Positions 16,645-25,185 of a DNA stretch of 64,000 bases are shown here, in pieces (the stretch's first letter is position 1; every line of letters starts with the position of its first letter). A program made the translations under genes and the position numbers. Source of the DNA: Trujillonella humicola (GTDB lineage Bacteria; Actinomycetota; Actinomycetes; Mycobacteriales; Geodermatophilaceae); contig NZ_JBJNRJ010000013.1 in NCBI RefSeq assembly GCF_046233715.1, forward strand, positions 42,377 through 106,376, read 5' to 3'. The notes below the pieces were generated by a model. It was not told where the DNA came from and did no database searches. It was given only the letters and a program-made list of their open reading frames with translations.

Positions 16645-16910
16645 CAGTGCTCGTGCGTGTGGGCGTCCGTGCCCCGGGCCGGCGGCGGGACCGTCTCGCC
16701 CAGGTCGGCATAGGCGCGGGCCCGGCGGGAGGCCACGATCCCCCACCGCGTCGCGCCGACGGCGGCCTTGCGGGGCAGGCTGCCGGGCTCGCTGCCCTCC
16801 GCCAGGCGGACCACCAGGACCCCGGCCACCCCGCTGGCGACGGCCCCGGCGGTGCGCCGCAGGACCCGGCCGGTGCCCCGGGCGCGCTCGCGGTTCTTCG
16901 ACTCGGACAC
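16644..16910 (-). CDS. PacL-like (DUF1490) P-type ATPase partner
   Basis: 88 aa, GTG start after AGAGGAG. Basic N-terminus, one hydrophobic segment (about residues 20-38), a central KAAVGATRWG motif and the metal-binding-looking C-terminus AHTHEH. DUF1490 proteins in mycobacteria (PacL1) organise P-type ATPase platforms and bind zinc through a short acidic/His tail; here the tail is His-rich with Asp and Glu. Position directly before the CtpC-like gene supports the same role. Small, but order, anatomy and tail fit well. Confidence 0.78.
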   Translation of the reverse strand: MSESKNRERARGTGRVLRRTAGAVASGVAGVLVVRLAEGSEPGSLPRKAAVGATRWGIVASRRARAYADLGETVPPPARGTDAHTHEH

Positions 16911-16932
16911 GCTTCTCCTCTTGCCGACCGGC

Positions 16933-16959
16933 GGGGGCGGCGCCGGGCGCGCCGCCCCC
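16933..16959 (-). terminator. Hairpin between znuA and the pacL-ctpC operon
   Basis: An 11-bp perfect stem (GGGGGCGGCGC with its complement) and 5-base loop follow the znuA stop on the minus strand. On the plus strand the stem is followed by TTTTT, giving a textbook intrinsic terminator in that direction; on the minus strand it is preceded by the A tract. It probably separates the znuA message from pacL-ctpC. Confidence 0.72.
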
Positions 16960-16971
16960 TTTTTCTACGCC

Positions 16972-17991
16972 TCAGGCCTGGAAGACGGCCGACAGGGCCC
17001 GCAACTGGGCCAGCTGCCAGTCGACGAAGGACCCCTCGTCGTCCGGGACGGACTCGGTGACCTCGACGACCGGCACGCCGGCGTCCTCGGCGGTCGACCG
17101 CAGCTGCTCGGGCACGCTGCCCTCGGTCTGGCTGTTGTAGATCAGGACGTCGGCCTCGCCGGCCTCCAGGGTCGACTGGAAGGCGGCGACGTCACCGGGC
17201 GCCGGGTCGGTCTCGTTGCTCGCCGCGTCGCGGTAGCCCTCGGGCGTGACGTCGGTCAGGCCGATCGCCTCGGCCATGTACTCGAAGACCGACTCGGTGG
17301 CCAGGTAGCTGCGCCCCTCCGCGGCGGTCCGCAGGCTCTCGATCTCGTCGAGGTAGGGCTGCATCTCCGCCTCCCAGGCGGCGGCCCGCTCGGCGAAGTA
17401 GTCGGCCGCGTCCGGCGAGAGCTCGCTGAGCTCTGCCGTGATCGCGCCGGCGGCCTGCTGCACGTGGTCCGGGGAGTACCAGATGTGCGGGTTGACGCCG
17501 CCGTGGCCGTGGCCGTCCTCCTCGGCGTGCTCCTCCTCGTCCCCGTGCTCGTCCTCGGCGTGCTCGCCCTCCTCCTCGGCGTGCTCCTCGGTCTCGATGC
17601 CGACGACCTCGGCGAGGTCGAGCACGACGGGGGCCGGGTTCACGTTGCCCGCCGCGTCGGCCGCCCAGTGGTCGTAGTCGGCGCCGTTGAGCACCACGAG
17701 CCCGGCCTCCTCGAAGGCCGCGATGTCCCCGGTGGTCGGCTCGAAGTCGTGCGGGTCGACCGCGGTCGAGCTGATCACGGTCGTCACCGTCGCGCAGTCG
17801 CCACCCAGCGACTCGACGACGTCGCCCCACTGACCCACGGAGACGACGACGTCGACGACCTCGCCGGGGCAGGCGTCGGCGTCGCCCTCGCTGGTGGTGA
17901 CCCCGCCGCCCCCGTCCGCCCCGCAGGCGGCGAGGACGAGCGTGGCGGCCCCGGCCAGGGCCAGGACGGCGGTACGGGACTGGCGGCGCAT
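16972..17991 (-). CDS. znuA: Zinc ABC transporter substrate-binding lipoprotein, ZnuA type
   Basis: 339 aa from ATG 17991. Lipobox LAAC (Cys23), cluster A-I fold with DPHDFEPT and NPHIWYSPD ligand motifs, and between them a His/Glu-rich loop (about residues 137-165, EEHAEEEGEHAEDEHGDEE and more) typical of ZnuA. The loop is thought to gather zinc. An upstream in-frame ATG at 18033 would overlap the Zur-type box at 18012 and is rejected. It has no permease or ATPase beside it, so it must share one encoded elsewhere or in the damaged azt locus. Confidence 0.88.
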   Translation of the reverse strand: MRRQSRTAVLALAGAATLVLAACGADGGGGVTTSEGDADACPGEVVDVVVSVGQWGDVVESLGGDCATVTTVISSTAVDPHDFEPTTGDIAAFEEAGLVVLNGADYDHWAADAAGNVNPAPVVLDLAEVVGIETEEHAEEEGEHAEDEHGDEEEHAEEDGHGHGGVNPHIWYSPDHVQQAAGAITAELSELSPDAADYFAERAAAWEAEMQPYLDEIESLRTAAEGRSYLATESVFEYMAEAIGLTDVTPEGYRDAASNETDPAPGDVAAFQSTLEAGEADVLIYNSQTEGSVPEQLRSTAEDAGVPVVEVTESVPDDEGSFVDWQLAQLRALSAVFQA

Positions 17992-18011
17992 GAGGTACTC
18001 CAGAGTGGCAA

Positions 18012-18026
18012 CGGTAATGATTCCCG
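18012..18026. promoter_or_regulatory. Zur-type box upstream of znuA
   Basis: CGGTAATGATTCCCG is the core of a longer dyad with TGGCA (18006-18010) and TGCCA (18028-18032) at its ends. It lies about 20 bases upstream of the znuA ATG. Confidence 0.75.
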
Positions 18027-18074
18027 GTGCCACTATGCCTCATCTGCCGCGGTCGGTGCGACCGCCCCCTCCGC

Positions 18075-19694
18075 TCAGCGGGCCCGGGCCACCCGTGCCT
18101 CGTCGAAGACCGGCTCGGCCGACTCGTACACCCGCCCGTCGGCGCCGAAGACCAGGAACCGGTCGAACGAGCGGGCGAACCAGCGGTCGTGCGTCACCGC
18201 GAGCACCGTCCCGTCGAAGGCGGCCAGCGCCTCCTCCAGCGACTCGGCCGAGAGCACGTCGAGGTTGTCGGTCGGCTCGTCGAGCAGCAGCAGGGTCGCC
18301 CCCGACAGCTCGAGCATCAGCACCTGGAACCGGGCCTGCTGCCCGCCCGACAGCGTGCGGAAGAGCTGGTCGCCGGACTCGGCCAGTCCGTACCGGCGCA
18401 GTGCGGCCATCGCCCGCCCCCGGTCGACGCCGGGCCGTCCGGGCTCGCCGTGCCAGAGCAGGTCCACCGGCGTGCGGTCCAGCCACTCCGGGTGGGCGTG
18501 GGTCTGCGCGAACAGCCCGGGGACGACGCGCGCGCCCAGCCGCCAGTCGCCGGTGTGCGCCACCTCCTGCCCGGCCAGCAGCCGCAGGAAGTGCGACTTG
18601 CCGGCGCCGTTGGCGCCGAGGACGCCGACCCGGTCGCCGTACCAGAGCTCCACGTCGAACGGCCGCATCAGGCCGGTGAGCTCCAACTGCTCGGCCACGA
18701 CCGCCCGCACGCCGGTCCGCCCGCCGCGCAGCCGCATCGCCACCTCCTGCTGCGGGGGCCGGTCCGGCGGCGGGCCGGCCGCCTCGAACTTCGCCAGCCG
18801 GGTCTGCGCCGCGGAGTACCGGCTGGCCATGTCCGGGGAGTTGGCCGCCTGCTGCTGCAGCGTCCGCACGAGGTCGACCAGCCGCTGGTGCTCCTCCTCC
18901 CACCGGCGGCGGACCTCGGCCAGCCGCTCGTGCCGCGCCGTCCGCGCCGCCGGGTAGGTCGCGAAGCCGCCGCCGTGCACCCACGCCGTCCCGCCCTCGA
19001 CGGTGACCACGCGATCGGCCACCCGGGCCAGCAGCTCCCGGTCGTGGCTGACGAACAGCACCGTCTTGCGGGTCTCCCGCAGCCGCTTCTCCAGCCAGCG
19101 CTTGCCGGGGACGTCGAGGTAGTTGTCCGGCTCGTCGAGCAGCAGCACCTCGTCGGGTCCGCGCAGCAGCGCCTCGAGCGCCAGCCGCTTCTGCTCCCCA
19201 CCGGACAGCGTGGACAGCTCCCGGTACTTGCACCGGTCGTAGGGAACGCCGAGCGCGGCGACGGTCACGGTGTCCCAGGTGACCTCGGCGTCGTACCCGC
19301 CGGCGTCCCCCCACGCGCCGAGCGCGTCGGCGTAGGCGAGCTGGGCAGGCTCGTCGTCGGTCTCCATCAGGGTGAGCTCGGCGGCCTCGAGCGCGTCCCA
19401 GGCCGCGCGCACGGCGGGCGGCGAGAGGTCGACCAGGAACCGCTGCACGGTCGTGTCGTCGCGCACCGAGCCGATGAACTGGCGCATCACGCCGAGACCG
19501 CCCGCGCGGGCGACGGCGCCGTCCTCGGGGACGAGGTCCCCGGCGACGATCCGCAGCAGCGTCGTCTTCCCGGCGCCGTTCTCCCCGACGAGAGCGGCGC
19601 GGGCGCCCTCGCCCACCCGGAACGACACGTCGTGCAGCAGCACCCGCCCGTCGGACAGGGTGTGCCGGATCCCGCTGACGTCGACGTAACCCAC
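18075..19694 (-). CDS. ABC-F family ATP-binding protein
   Basis: 539 aa, two nucleotide-binding domains and no membrane segment. Domain 1: Walker A GENGAGKT, signature LSGGEQKR, Walker B VLLLDEPDNYLD; a Glu/Arg-rich linker (about residues 240-300, RHERLAEVRRRWEEEHQRL); domain 2: GANGAGKS, LSGGQQAR, LLLLDEPTDNLD. ABC-F proteins act on the ribosome, as antibiotic-resistance or translation factors; which is not decided here. GTG 19694 is chosen because it gives the usual length and begins right before VGYVDVSGIRH. Follows the Zur-controlled znuA but points the same way from its own upstream region. Confidence 0.87.
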   Translation of the reverse strand: MGYVDVSGIRHTLSDGRVLLHDVSFRVGEGARAALVGENGAGKTTLLRIVAGDLVPEDGAVARAGGLGVMRQFIGSVRDDTTVQRFLVDLSPPAVRAAWDALEAAELTLMETDDEPAQLAYADALGAWGDAGGYDAEVTWDTVTVAALGVPYDRCKYRELSTLSGGEQKRLALEALLRGPDEVLLLDEPDNYLDVPGKRWLEKRLRETRKTVLFVSHDRELLARVADRVVTVEGGTAWVHGGGFATYPAARTARHERLAEVRRRWEEEHQRLVDLVRTLQQQAANSPDMASRYSAAQTRLAKFEAAGPPPDRPPQQEVAMRLRGGRTGVRAVVAEQLELTGLMRPFDVELWYGDRVGVLGANGAGKSHFLRLLAGQEVAHTGDWRLGARVVPGLFAQTHAHPEWLDRTPVDLLWHGEPGRPGVDRGRAMAALRRYGLAESGDQLFRTLSGGQQARFQVLMLELSGATLLLLDEPTDNLDVLSAESLEEALAAFDGTVLAVTHDRWFARSFDRFLVFGADGRVYESAEPVFDEARVARAR

Positions 19695-19726
19695 CCGGAC
19701 AGTGTCCGGATCCGGGCAACGCGGTG

Positions 19727-20710
19727 TCAGCCGGTGCGCAGCACCACCTTGCCCGCGGTCCGGCGCTGCTCGAGGTCGGCGTGGGCGCGGGCCGCGTCGG
19801 CCAGCGGGTACTCGCTGACCAGCGGCCGCCAGGCACCGGCGGCCACCCGCTCCAGCGCGCGGCCGGCCAGGCCCGGGATGCCGCCGGGCAGCGCGACCAT
19901 CCGCGGCCCGAGCGACCACCCGGCGGTGATCCCCAGCCGGACGACGTCACCGGTGTCGAACCGCGTCGGGCTGCCCGCCGAGTACCCGAACAGCACCAGC
20001 CGCCCGCCGGGGCGCAGCAGCTCCAGCGCGCACCGGCCGACCGCCCCGCCCACGCCGTCGTAGACCAGCGTCACCCCGCCGGTCGCCGCGCGGACCCGCT
20101 CGTCCCAGCCGGCTGCGGTGTAGTCGACGACCAGGTCCGCGCCCAGCTCCGCGAGCCGGGCGACCTTGCCCGGACCGCCGGCGGCGGCCACCACGGTGGC
20201 GCCGGCCGCCCGGGCCGCCTGTACGAGCAGCCACCCCATCCCGCCGGCCGCCGAGGGCACCAGGACGACGTCGTCCGCGGACGGCGGCTCCAGCTCCAGC
20301 ACGCCCAGCGCCGTGCGCCCCGTGGCCACGGCGGCGACCGCGTCGGCCCACCCGACCCGCTCGGGCAGGGCGAACAGCTGCCCGTCGACGGCGGTGACGG
20401 CCTGCTCGGCGTAACCACCGGGGACCGGCCCGAGGTGGGCGACGACCCGCCGGCCGAGCCAGGCCGGGTCGACGCCGTCCCCGAGCGCGTCGACCACGCC
20501 GGCGACCTCCCGCCCCGGGACGGTCGGCAGCGCGGGCAGCGGCAGCGACACCGGACCGGGGTCGCCGCGGCGCAGCGTGGTGTCGACCAGGTGGACCCCG
20601 GCGGCCTCGACCGCGATGCGGACCTGCCCCGGTCCGGGTGCCAGGTCGGGCAGCTCGTCGAGGACGAGGCGGTCGGGGGCGCCGAACTCGTGCAGTCGGA
20701 TGGCTCGCAT
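19727..20710 (-). CDS. Quinone oxidoreductase-like MDR-superfamily dehydrogenase
   Basis: 327 aa. GroES-like N-terminal domain (FGAPDRLVLDELPDLAPGPG, VPGREVAGVV) and a Rossmann domain with SAAGGMGWLLVQAARAAG as nucleotide loop. The catalytic-zinc cysteine and the four-cysteine structural-zinc lobe of alcohol dehydrogenases are absent, so it belongs to the zinc-free quinone reductase group that uses NADPH. Substrate unknown. It starts ATG 20710 with an open stretch before it; no operon partner other than possibly the small gene at 20745. Confidence 0.85.
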   Translation of the reverse strand: MRAIRLHEFGAPDRLVLDELPDLAPGPGQVRIAVEAAGVHLVDTTLRRGDPGPVSLPLPALPTVPGREVAGVVDALGDGVDPAWLGRRVVAHLGPVPGGYAEQAVTAVDGQLFALPERVGWADAVAAVATGRTALGVLELEPPSADDVVLVPSAAGGMGWLLVQAARAAGATVVAAAGGPGKVARLAELGADLVVDYTAAGWDERVRAATGGVTLVYDGVGGAVGRCALELLRPGGRLVLFGYSAGSPTRFDTGDVVRLGITAGWSLGPRMVALPGGIPGLAGRALERVAAGAWRPLVSEYPLADAARAHADLEQRRTAGKVVLRTG

Positions 20711-20744
20711 GCACCCGAGGCAACCGCCTCACGTGCACTCGAGG

Positions 20745-20966
20745 TCAAGCCGAGCGGGTCTCCGACTCCAGGCGGGCGCGGGCCAGCCGCTCCACCAGCT
20801 CGGGGAGCGCGGTGGCCGGTACGCCGCTGAGGTCGCGGCGGCAGCTGCGGACGACGGTGCCGATCACCTGCGGGCGGAGCGTGGAGCGGAACTCGTCGGT
20901 GAGCCGCACGACCGCCTGGTCGACCGCGGCGTCGTCGTCCGACGTCCTGGCCAGCACTCGCGTCAT
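20745..20966 (-). CDS. Small three-helix protein of unknown function
   Basis: 73 aa, ATG preceded by GGGGGAGGA. Sequence is helical: VDQAVVRLTDEF, RPQVIGTVVRSC and ALPELVERLARARLE. It resembles the small three-helix-bundle dimerisation proteins common in actinobacteria, sometimes found fused to other domains; that resemblance is by eye. No catalytic residues, signal or membrane segment. Longer in-frame starts upstream give a Pro/Gly/Ala-rich extension and are not supported. Confidence 0.65.
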   Translation of the reverse strand: MTRVLARTSDDDAAVDQAVVRLTDEFRSTLRPQVIGTVVRSCRRDLSGVPATALPELVERLARARLESETRSA

Positions 20967-21133
20967 CCGTCGTCCTCCCCCTGCCTGCCCGTCACCGGCT
21001 CCAGTCCCCCGACCGGCGCGGCCATACGGTGCCTCGCCGTTCCCCGGGGGGCCAGGGACCAAGGGCCCAGGGGCCGGTCGGAGGGCAGCGGCGGCTGCGC
21101 GTGTCGCCACCGGCGCGCCGGTGCGGTCCCCCG

Positions 21134-21256
21134 TCAGCCCAGGACGAGGGAGAGCGCCGTCGCGAGGACCGCGAGCAGCATCGCCAGCACCACGACCGCG
21201 GCGACGATCCGCCGGCGCCGCTCGGCGTCGGGCCCGCCCGCGCCACCCATGCCCAT
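21134..21256 (-). CDS. Small single-span membrane protein
   Basis: 40 aa: MGMGGAGGPDAERRRR, then one hydrophobic helix (IVAAVVVLAMLLAVLATALS) to the end. No clear ribosome-binding site, but the charge step before the helix is typical of a membrane anchor. Not recognised. It is 14 bases downstream of the methyltransferase stop on the same strand. May be a real small protein or chance. Confidence 0.4.
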   Translation of the reverse strand: MGMGGAGGPDAERRRRIVAAVVVLAMLLAVLATALSLVLG

Positions 21257-21270
21257 CACGGGACGCAACG

Positions 21271-21852
21271 CTACGTCGCCGGCCGGCGTCCCGACAGCAG
21301 CGTGTCCAGCGCGGTCCCGGCCGGCGTCTGCCGGGTCACCTGCTCGAGCCGGTCGACGTCGAGCAGCGCCGCCACGCCGGCGAAGCGCTCGACGCCGTGC
21401 AGGATCGCCGGCTCCTGCGGGCCACCCACCCCGCGCTCGACGTTCTCGACGTCGTGACCGAGCACCAGCAGCCGCCCGCCCGGCCGCAGCCAGCCGACGG
21501 CACGCGCCAGGAGGTCCTCGAGGTCCGGTGGCGGGAGGTGCAGGTAGGCGACGAGCACGAGGTCCACCGGCCGCTCCGGGCCGGGCCAGGCCAGGACGTC
21601 GGCGGCCACCCAGTCCACGCCCTCGGCCCCTGCTCGCCCGCGCCCGCGGGCCAGCCCGGTGGCCGAGAAGTCGACGGCGGTCACCCGCCAGCCGCGGGCG
21701 GCCAGCCACAGCGCGTGCCGGCCCTCGCCCGCGGCCAGGTCCACCGCCGTCCCGGGCGGGACGTCGGCGAGCAGCTCGGCGACCAGCGCGTTCGGCTCCC
21801 CGGACCACTGCTGCTTCTCGGCGTACCGGGCGTCCCAGGCGTGCGCGTCCAC
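21271..21852 (-). CDS. Class I SAM-dependent methyltransferase
   Basis: 193 aa with motif I AVDLAAGEGRHALWLA (about residues 38-53), the acidic end of strand 2 (VTAVDFS), VDWVAADVLAW, and a post-I motif DLVLVAYLHL followed by LRPGGRLLVLGHD. This is the small TehB/UbiE-like group acting on an unknown small molecule. GTG 21852 is chosen since MVDAHAWDARYAEKQQW-like starts are usual for the group; longer frames upstream cross the divergent promoter region. Confidence 0.8.
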   Translation of the reverse strand: MDAHAWDARYAEKQQWSGEPNALVAELLADVPPGTAVDLAAGEGRHALWLAARGWRVTAVDFSATGLARGRGRAGAEGVDWVAADVLAWPGPERPVDLVLVAYLHLPPPDLEDLLARAVGWLRPGGRLLVLGHDVENVERGVGGPQEPAILHGVERFAGVAALLDVDRLEQVTRQTPAGTALDTLLSGRRPAT

Positions 21853-21916
21853 GCCGCCGATCCTGGCAGGGCGCCGCCGCGGTGCGCTCCCGCCCGCCCG
21901 GCGGCAGGGTGGTGGG

Positions 21917-22462
21917 GTGGCCGACCTCCCCCAGGTGCGACTGGCGCCCCTCGAGCCGGAGCTGCTGCTCGCCGTCCTGCCGTGGTTCGACCACCCGGAG
22001 GTGCAGCGGCGCCTCGGGGACCGGTCGTGGCCCGAGCGCGAGATGGCGCTGCGGACCGGCGTCCCGCCGTTCGAGGAGTTCCGCGGCCGGCGGGTGCTGC
22101 GCACCCACACGTTCGTGGCCGTCGACACCGACGACCGGCCGGTCGCGCAGATCGGCGGCGACGTCTACGACCGGTGGACGACGTGGGACCCCGCGGCCGA
22201 GCAGGTGACCGCCACCGACGACCGCCGCAGCATGGGCGCGGCCTACGTCGTCGACCCGGGGCGGTGGGGCCGCGGCTACGGCCGGGCCACGCTGCGCGCG
22301 CTGGTCGACGCCCCCGAGACCGCCGACGTCGAGCTCTTCGTGCTCGGCATCGACCCGGGCAACACCGCCAGCCTGCGGGTGGCCGCCGGCGCCGGGTTCA
22401 CGCCGCTGACCACCGAGCCCGACGCCGAGGACATGGTGTACGTCCAGCTGTCCCGGTCGTAG
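21917..22462 (+). CDS. GNAT-family N-acetyltransferase
   Basis: 181 aa. The acetyl-CoA-binding motif appears as VDPGRWGRGYGRATLRALVD (about residues 113-132), followed by VLGIDPGNTASLRVAAGAGF, the usual end of a RimJ/RimL-like acetyltransferase. The N-terminal half has LEPELLLAVLPWFDHPEVQ. Divergent from the methyltransferase; GTG start at 21917 after a G-rich stretch. Substrate unknown. Confidence 0.8.
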   Translation: MADLPQVRLAPLEPELLLAVLPWFDHPEVQRRLGDRSWPEREMALRTGVPPFEEFRGRRVLRTHTFVAVDTDDRPVAQIGGDVYDRWTTWDPAAEQVTATDDRRSMGAAYVVDPGRWGRGYGRATLRALVDAPETADVELFVLGIDPGNTASLRVAAGAGFTPLTTEPDAEDMVYVQLSRS

Positions 22463-22497
22463 CGCCGGTCGTCGTCCGCCCGTGGCACCCTGCCGGC

Positions 22498-23562
22498 GTG
22501 ACGACCTCCACGCGCGAGCTGGCCCTGCTCCGCCTGGTCGCCCAGCGGCTGGCCGGCCCGCCGGCGGCGGACGCCGCCTCCGCGGTCCGGGAGCTGCTGT
22601 GCGCCCAGGGCCAGGGCCTGCCGGGCGCGCTCACCTCGGTGGCGCTGCGGACCCGGGACCGGTCGCTCGACGGGGTGCGGGCCGCGCTCGACGCCGGTGA
22701 GGTGGTCCGCTCCTGGCCGATGCGCGGCACCCTGCACCTGGTCCCGGCGCCGGACCTGCGCTGGCTGCTCGAGCTGTGCGGCCCCCGCGTGCTGGCCGGC
22801 GCGGCGAAGCGGCGGGCCGGCCTGGGCCTCACCGAGGCCGACGCGGAGCGGGCCCGCGAGCAGGCCGTCACGGCGCTCTCCGGGGGCCGGCGGCTGGGCC
22901 GCGCCGAGCTGCTCGCGGCGATCGGCGAGGCCGTCGACGTGAGCGGTCAGCGGGGCTACCACCTGCTCTGGTACGCGGCGCAGACCGGCACCACCTGCAT
23001 GGGCCCGGTGGACGGCGGTGAGCAGGCCTTCGTCCTGCTCGACGAGTGGGTGCCGCAGCCGCGCCGGCTCTCCGGCGGGGAGGCCCTGGCCGAGCTGGCC
23101 CGCCGCTACCTCACCGGCCACGGGCCCGCGTCCGACGCCGACCTGGCCCGCTGGTCCGGGCTGACGCTGCGCGACGTCCGCGCCGGCATCGCCGCCGTCC
23201 GGACGGAGCTGGCCGCGGTCGAGGTCGAGGGCCGGGAGCTGCTCATGGCGCCGGACCTGCCCGACCGGCTGGCCGCGTGCCGGGCCGAGGCGGAGGACGC
23301 CGTCCTGCTGCTGCCCGGCTTCGACGAGCTGGTGCTCGGCTACGCCGACCGCACGTGCGTGGTGCCGGCGCAGTTCGCCGACCGGATCGTCCCCGGCGGC
23401 AACGGGATGTTCCGGCCGACGGTGCTGCACGGCGGCCGGGCGCTGGGGACCTGGCGGTGGAAGGGCAGCGGCGCGAGACGGGTCGTGGCCCCCGAGCCGT
23501 TCACCGACCTCCCCGACGCCGTGGCCGCCGCGCTGCCCGGGGTGGCCGCCACGCTGCCCTGA
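22498..23562 (+). CDS. AlkZ/YcaQ-like winged-helix DNA glycosylase
   Basis: 354 aa, PF06224 family. The catalytic-type QxQ appears as LCAQGQGLPGAL near residues 38-48, then VRSWPMRGTLHLV and several winged-helix repeats (GPASDADLARWSGLTLRDV) and a C-terminal LLPGFDELVLGYADR, GMFRPTVLHGGR. AlkZ enzymes excise alkylated or crosslinked bases, some giving self-resistance to DNA-damaging natural products; the YcaQ group acts in general repair. Which applies is unknown; no biosynthetic genes are nearby. Confidence 0.8.
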   Translation: MTTSTRELALLRLVAQRLAGPPAADAASAVRELLCAQGQGLPGALTSVALRTRDRSLDGVRAALDAGEVVRSWPMRGTLHLVPAPDLRWLLELCGPRVLAGAAKRRAGLGLTEADAERAREQAVTALSGGRRLGRAELLAAIGEAVDVSGQRGYHLLWYAAQTGTTCMGPVDGGEQAFVLLDEWVPQPRRLSGGEALAELARRYLTGHGPASDADLARWSGLTLRDVRAGIAAVRTELAAVEVEGRELLMAPDLPDRLAACRAEAEDAVLLLPGFDELVLGYADRTCVVPAQFADRIVPGGNGMFRPTVLHGGRALGTWRWKGSGARRVVAPEPFTDLPDAVAAALPGVAATLP

Positions 23563-23599
23563 CGTGCAGCCGGCCGCGCGCGGGAGTTGGGTGGGGGCC

Positions 23600-24571
23600 A
23601 TGGAGTACACCCGTCTGGGCAGCACCGGCCTGCAGGTCTCGCGGATCTGCCTGGGGATGATGAGCTTCGGCGATCCGCAGCGCGGCACCCACCCGTGGAG
23701 CCTGCCGGAGGAGGACAGCCGCCGGCTGATCGAGAAGGCGCTGGCCGCCGGCATCACCTTCCTCGACACGGCGAACGTCTACTCGGCCGGCTCCAGCGAG
23801 GAGATCACCGGCCGCGCGATCCGCGACTTCACCGACCGCGAGGACGTCGTCCTCGCCACCAAGGTGCACGGCCGGATGCGGCCGGGCCCCAACGGTGCGG
23901 GGCTCTCCCGCAAGGCGATCCTCGCCGAGCTCGAGGCCTCGCTGCGGCGGCTGGGCACCGACTACGTCGACCTCTACCAGATCCACCGCTGGGACCCGCA
24001 CACCCCGATCGAGGAGACCCTCGAGGCGCTGGACTCCGCCGTGCGCTCGGGGAAGGTGCGCTACCTCGGCGCCTCGTCGATGTGGGCCTGGCAGTTCTCC
24101 AAGGCGCTGCACCTGGCCGGGGAGCGCGGCTGGCACCGCTTCGTGTCGATGCAGGACCACTACAACCTGCTCAACCGGGAGGAGGAGCGGGAGATGCACC
24201 CGCTCTGCGCCGACCAGGGCATCGGCGTCATCCCGTGGAGCCCGCTGGCCCGCGGCCGGCTCACCCGCGACTGGGACGAGGCCACCGCCCGGTCGCAGAC
24301 CGACGAGTTCGGCAAGCGGCTCTACGACGAGGCCTCGGACCGCGCGGTCGTCGAGCGCGTCGCCGAGGTCGCGGCGGCCCGCGGGGTGCCGCGGGCGCAG
24401 GTGGCCCTGGCCTGGGTGCTGAGCAAGCCGGTGGTCTCGGCGCCGATCGTCGGCGTCACCAAGGACGCCCACCTCGACGACGCGGTGGCCGCCGTGGACC
24501 TGCGGCTCACCGCCGAGGAGATCGCGCGCCTCGAGGAGCCGTACCGGCCGCACGAGGTCGTCGGCTTCTGA
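23600..24571 (+). CDS. Aldo/keto reductase
   Basis: 323 aa. The catalytic tetrad is in place: Asp and Tyr in FLDTANVYSAG, Lys in VLATKVHG and His in YQIHRWD. C-terminal WVLSKPVVSAPIVGVTK and the phosphate-binding end are typical of the AKR11/YajO-like group that uses NADPH. ATG 23600 gives the family start MEYTRLGSTGLQVS; a longer frame adds 12 residues without support. Substrate unknown. A hairpin follows the stop. Confidence 0.9.
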   Translation: MEYTRLGSTGLQVSRICLGMMSFGDPQRGTHPWSLPEEDSRRLIEKALAAGITFLDTANVYSAGSSEEITGRAIRDFTDREDVVLATKVHGRMRPGPNGAGLSRKAILAELEASLRRLGTDYVDLYQIHRWDPHTPIEETLEALDSAVRSGKVRYLGASSMWAWQFSKALHLAGERGWHRFVSMQDHYNLLNREEEREMHPLCADQGIGVIPWSPLARGRLTRDWDEATARSQTDEFGKRLYDEASDRAVVERVAEVAAARGVPRAQVALAWVLSKPVVSAPIVGVTKDAHLDDAVAAVDLRLTAEEIARLEEPYRPHEVVGF

Positions 24572-24576
24572 TGGAA

Positions 24577-24604
24577 GGCCCCGGCGCCCCCCGGCACCGG
24601 GGCC
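24577..24604. terminator. Bidirectional hairpin between convergent genes
   Basis: GGCCCCGG and CCGGGGCC pair over a 12-base loop that itself can pair GCC with GGC. It lies between the ends of the aldo/keto reductase and the convergent hypothetical gene. Confidence 0.6.
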
Positions 24605-24607
24605 GGG

Positions 24608-25093
24608 TCAGCGCGAGAACAGGCGGGCGAGGAAGCCCTTCTTCGCGGGCTCCCATCCGGCGGCGGCGAGCAGGTCGAACAGCGGCTGCTTGATCCGCGA
24701 GGTCTCGAACGAGTAGCTCCAGGTGGACCCCTCCTCGCCGTGCGAGTTCGCCCGCAGCGCGATGCCGCCGCCCCACTGCTTGCCGACGCTCTTGCCCCTG
24801 AACAGGTCCTTCGAGCCGGAGAAGCCGATCGAGCCGTCGGGGCGGAGGCCGCCGCGCGTCTCGCTCCCGCTCTTGCGCTCGACGAAGTCGTAGGTGCCCG
24901 ACGTCTCGTCGAGTGTCACGGTGAGCGCGTATTCGATGTCGATCGTCCCGCCGGCCACCAGGTTCGTGTAGCTGACGTCGGCGACGTCCCAGGTGCCGAT
25001 CACCCGGTTGCCCTCGCAGGTGTAGCGGAACGGCTGGCCGGGCGGGTTCAGCTCGGCGGCGATGCGGGCGCAGGTCTCGGCGATGCTGGGCAC
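24608..25093 (-). CDS. Hypothetical protein
   Basis: 161 aa, not recognised. It starts at GTG 25093 behind GAGGTGG. Composition is mixed and soluble: an N-terminal helix (SIAETCARIAAELN), then alternating strand-like segments rich in Thr, Ser and Gly (TIDIEYALTVTLDETSGTYD), and a basic tail KKGFLARLFSR. One Cys pair (residues about 7 and 24). No signal peptide or membrane helix. It lies downstream of a large palindrome and has no clear operon partner. Confidence 0.6.
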   Translation of the reverse strand: MPSIAETCARIAAELNPPGQPFRYTCEGNRVIGTWDVADVSYTNLVAGGTIDIEYALTVTLDETSGTYDFVERKSGSETRGGLRPDGSIGFSGSKDLFRGKSVGKQWGGGIALRANSHGEEGSTWSYSFETSRIKQPLFDLLAAAGWEPAKKGFLARLFSR

Positions 25094-25185
25094 GAGGACC
25101 ACCTCGGGTGAATCGGGGGACCGGACGGCGCCGGAGTGTGGCCCACCCCACCCGGCCGCGCCAGGGACCGGCGCGCGGCGACCCG

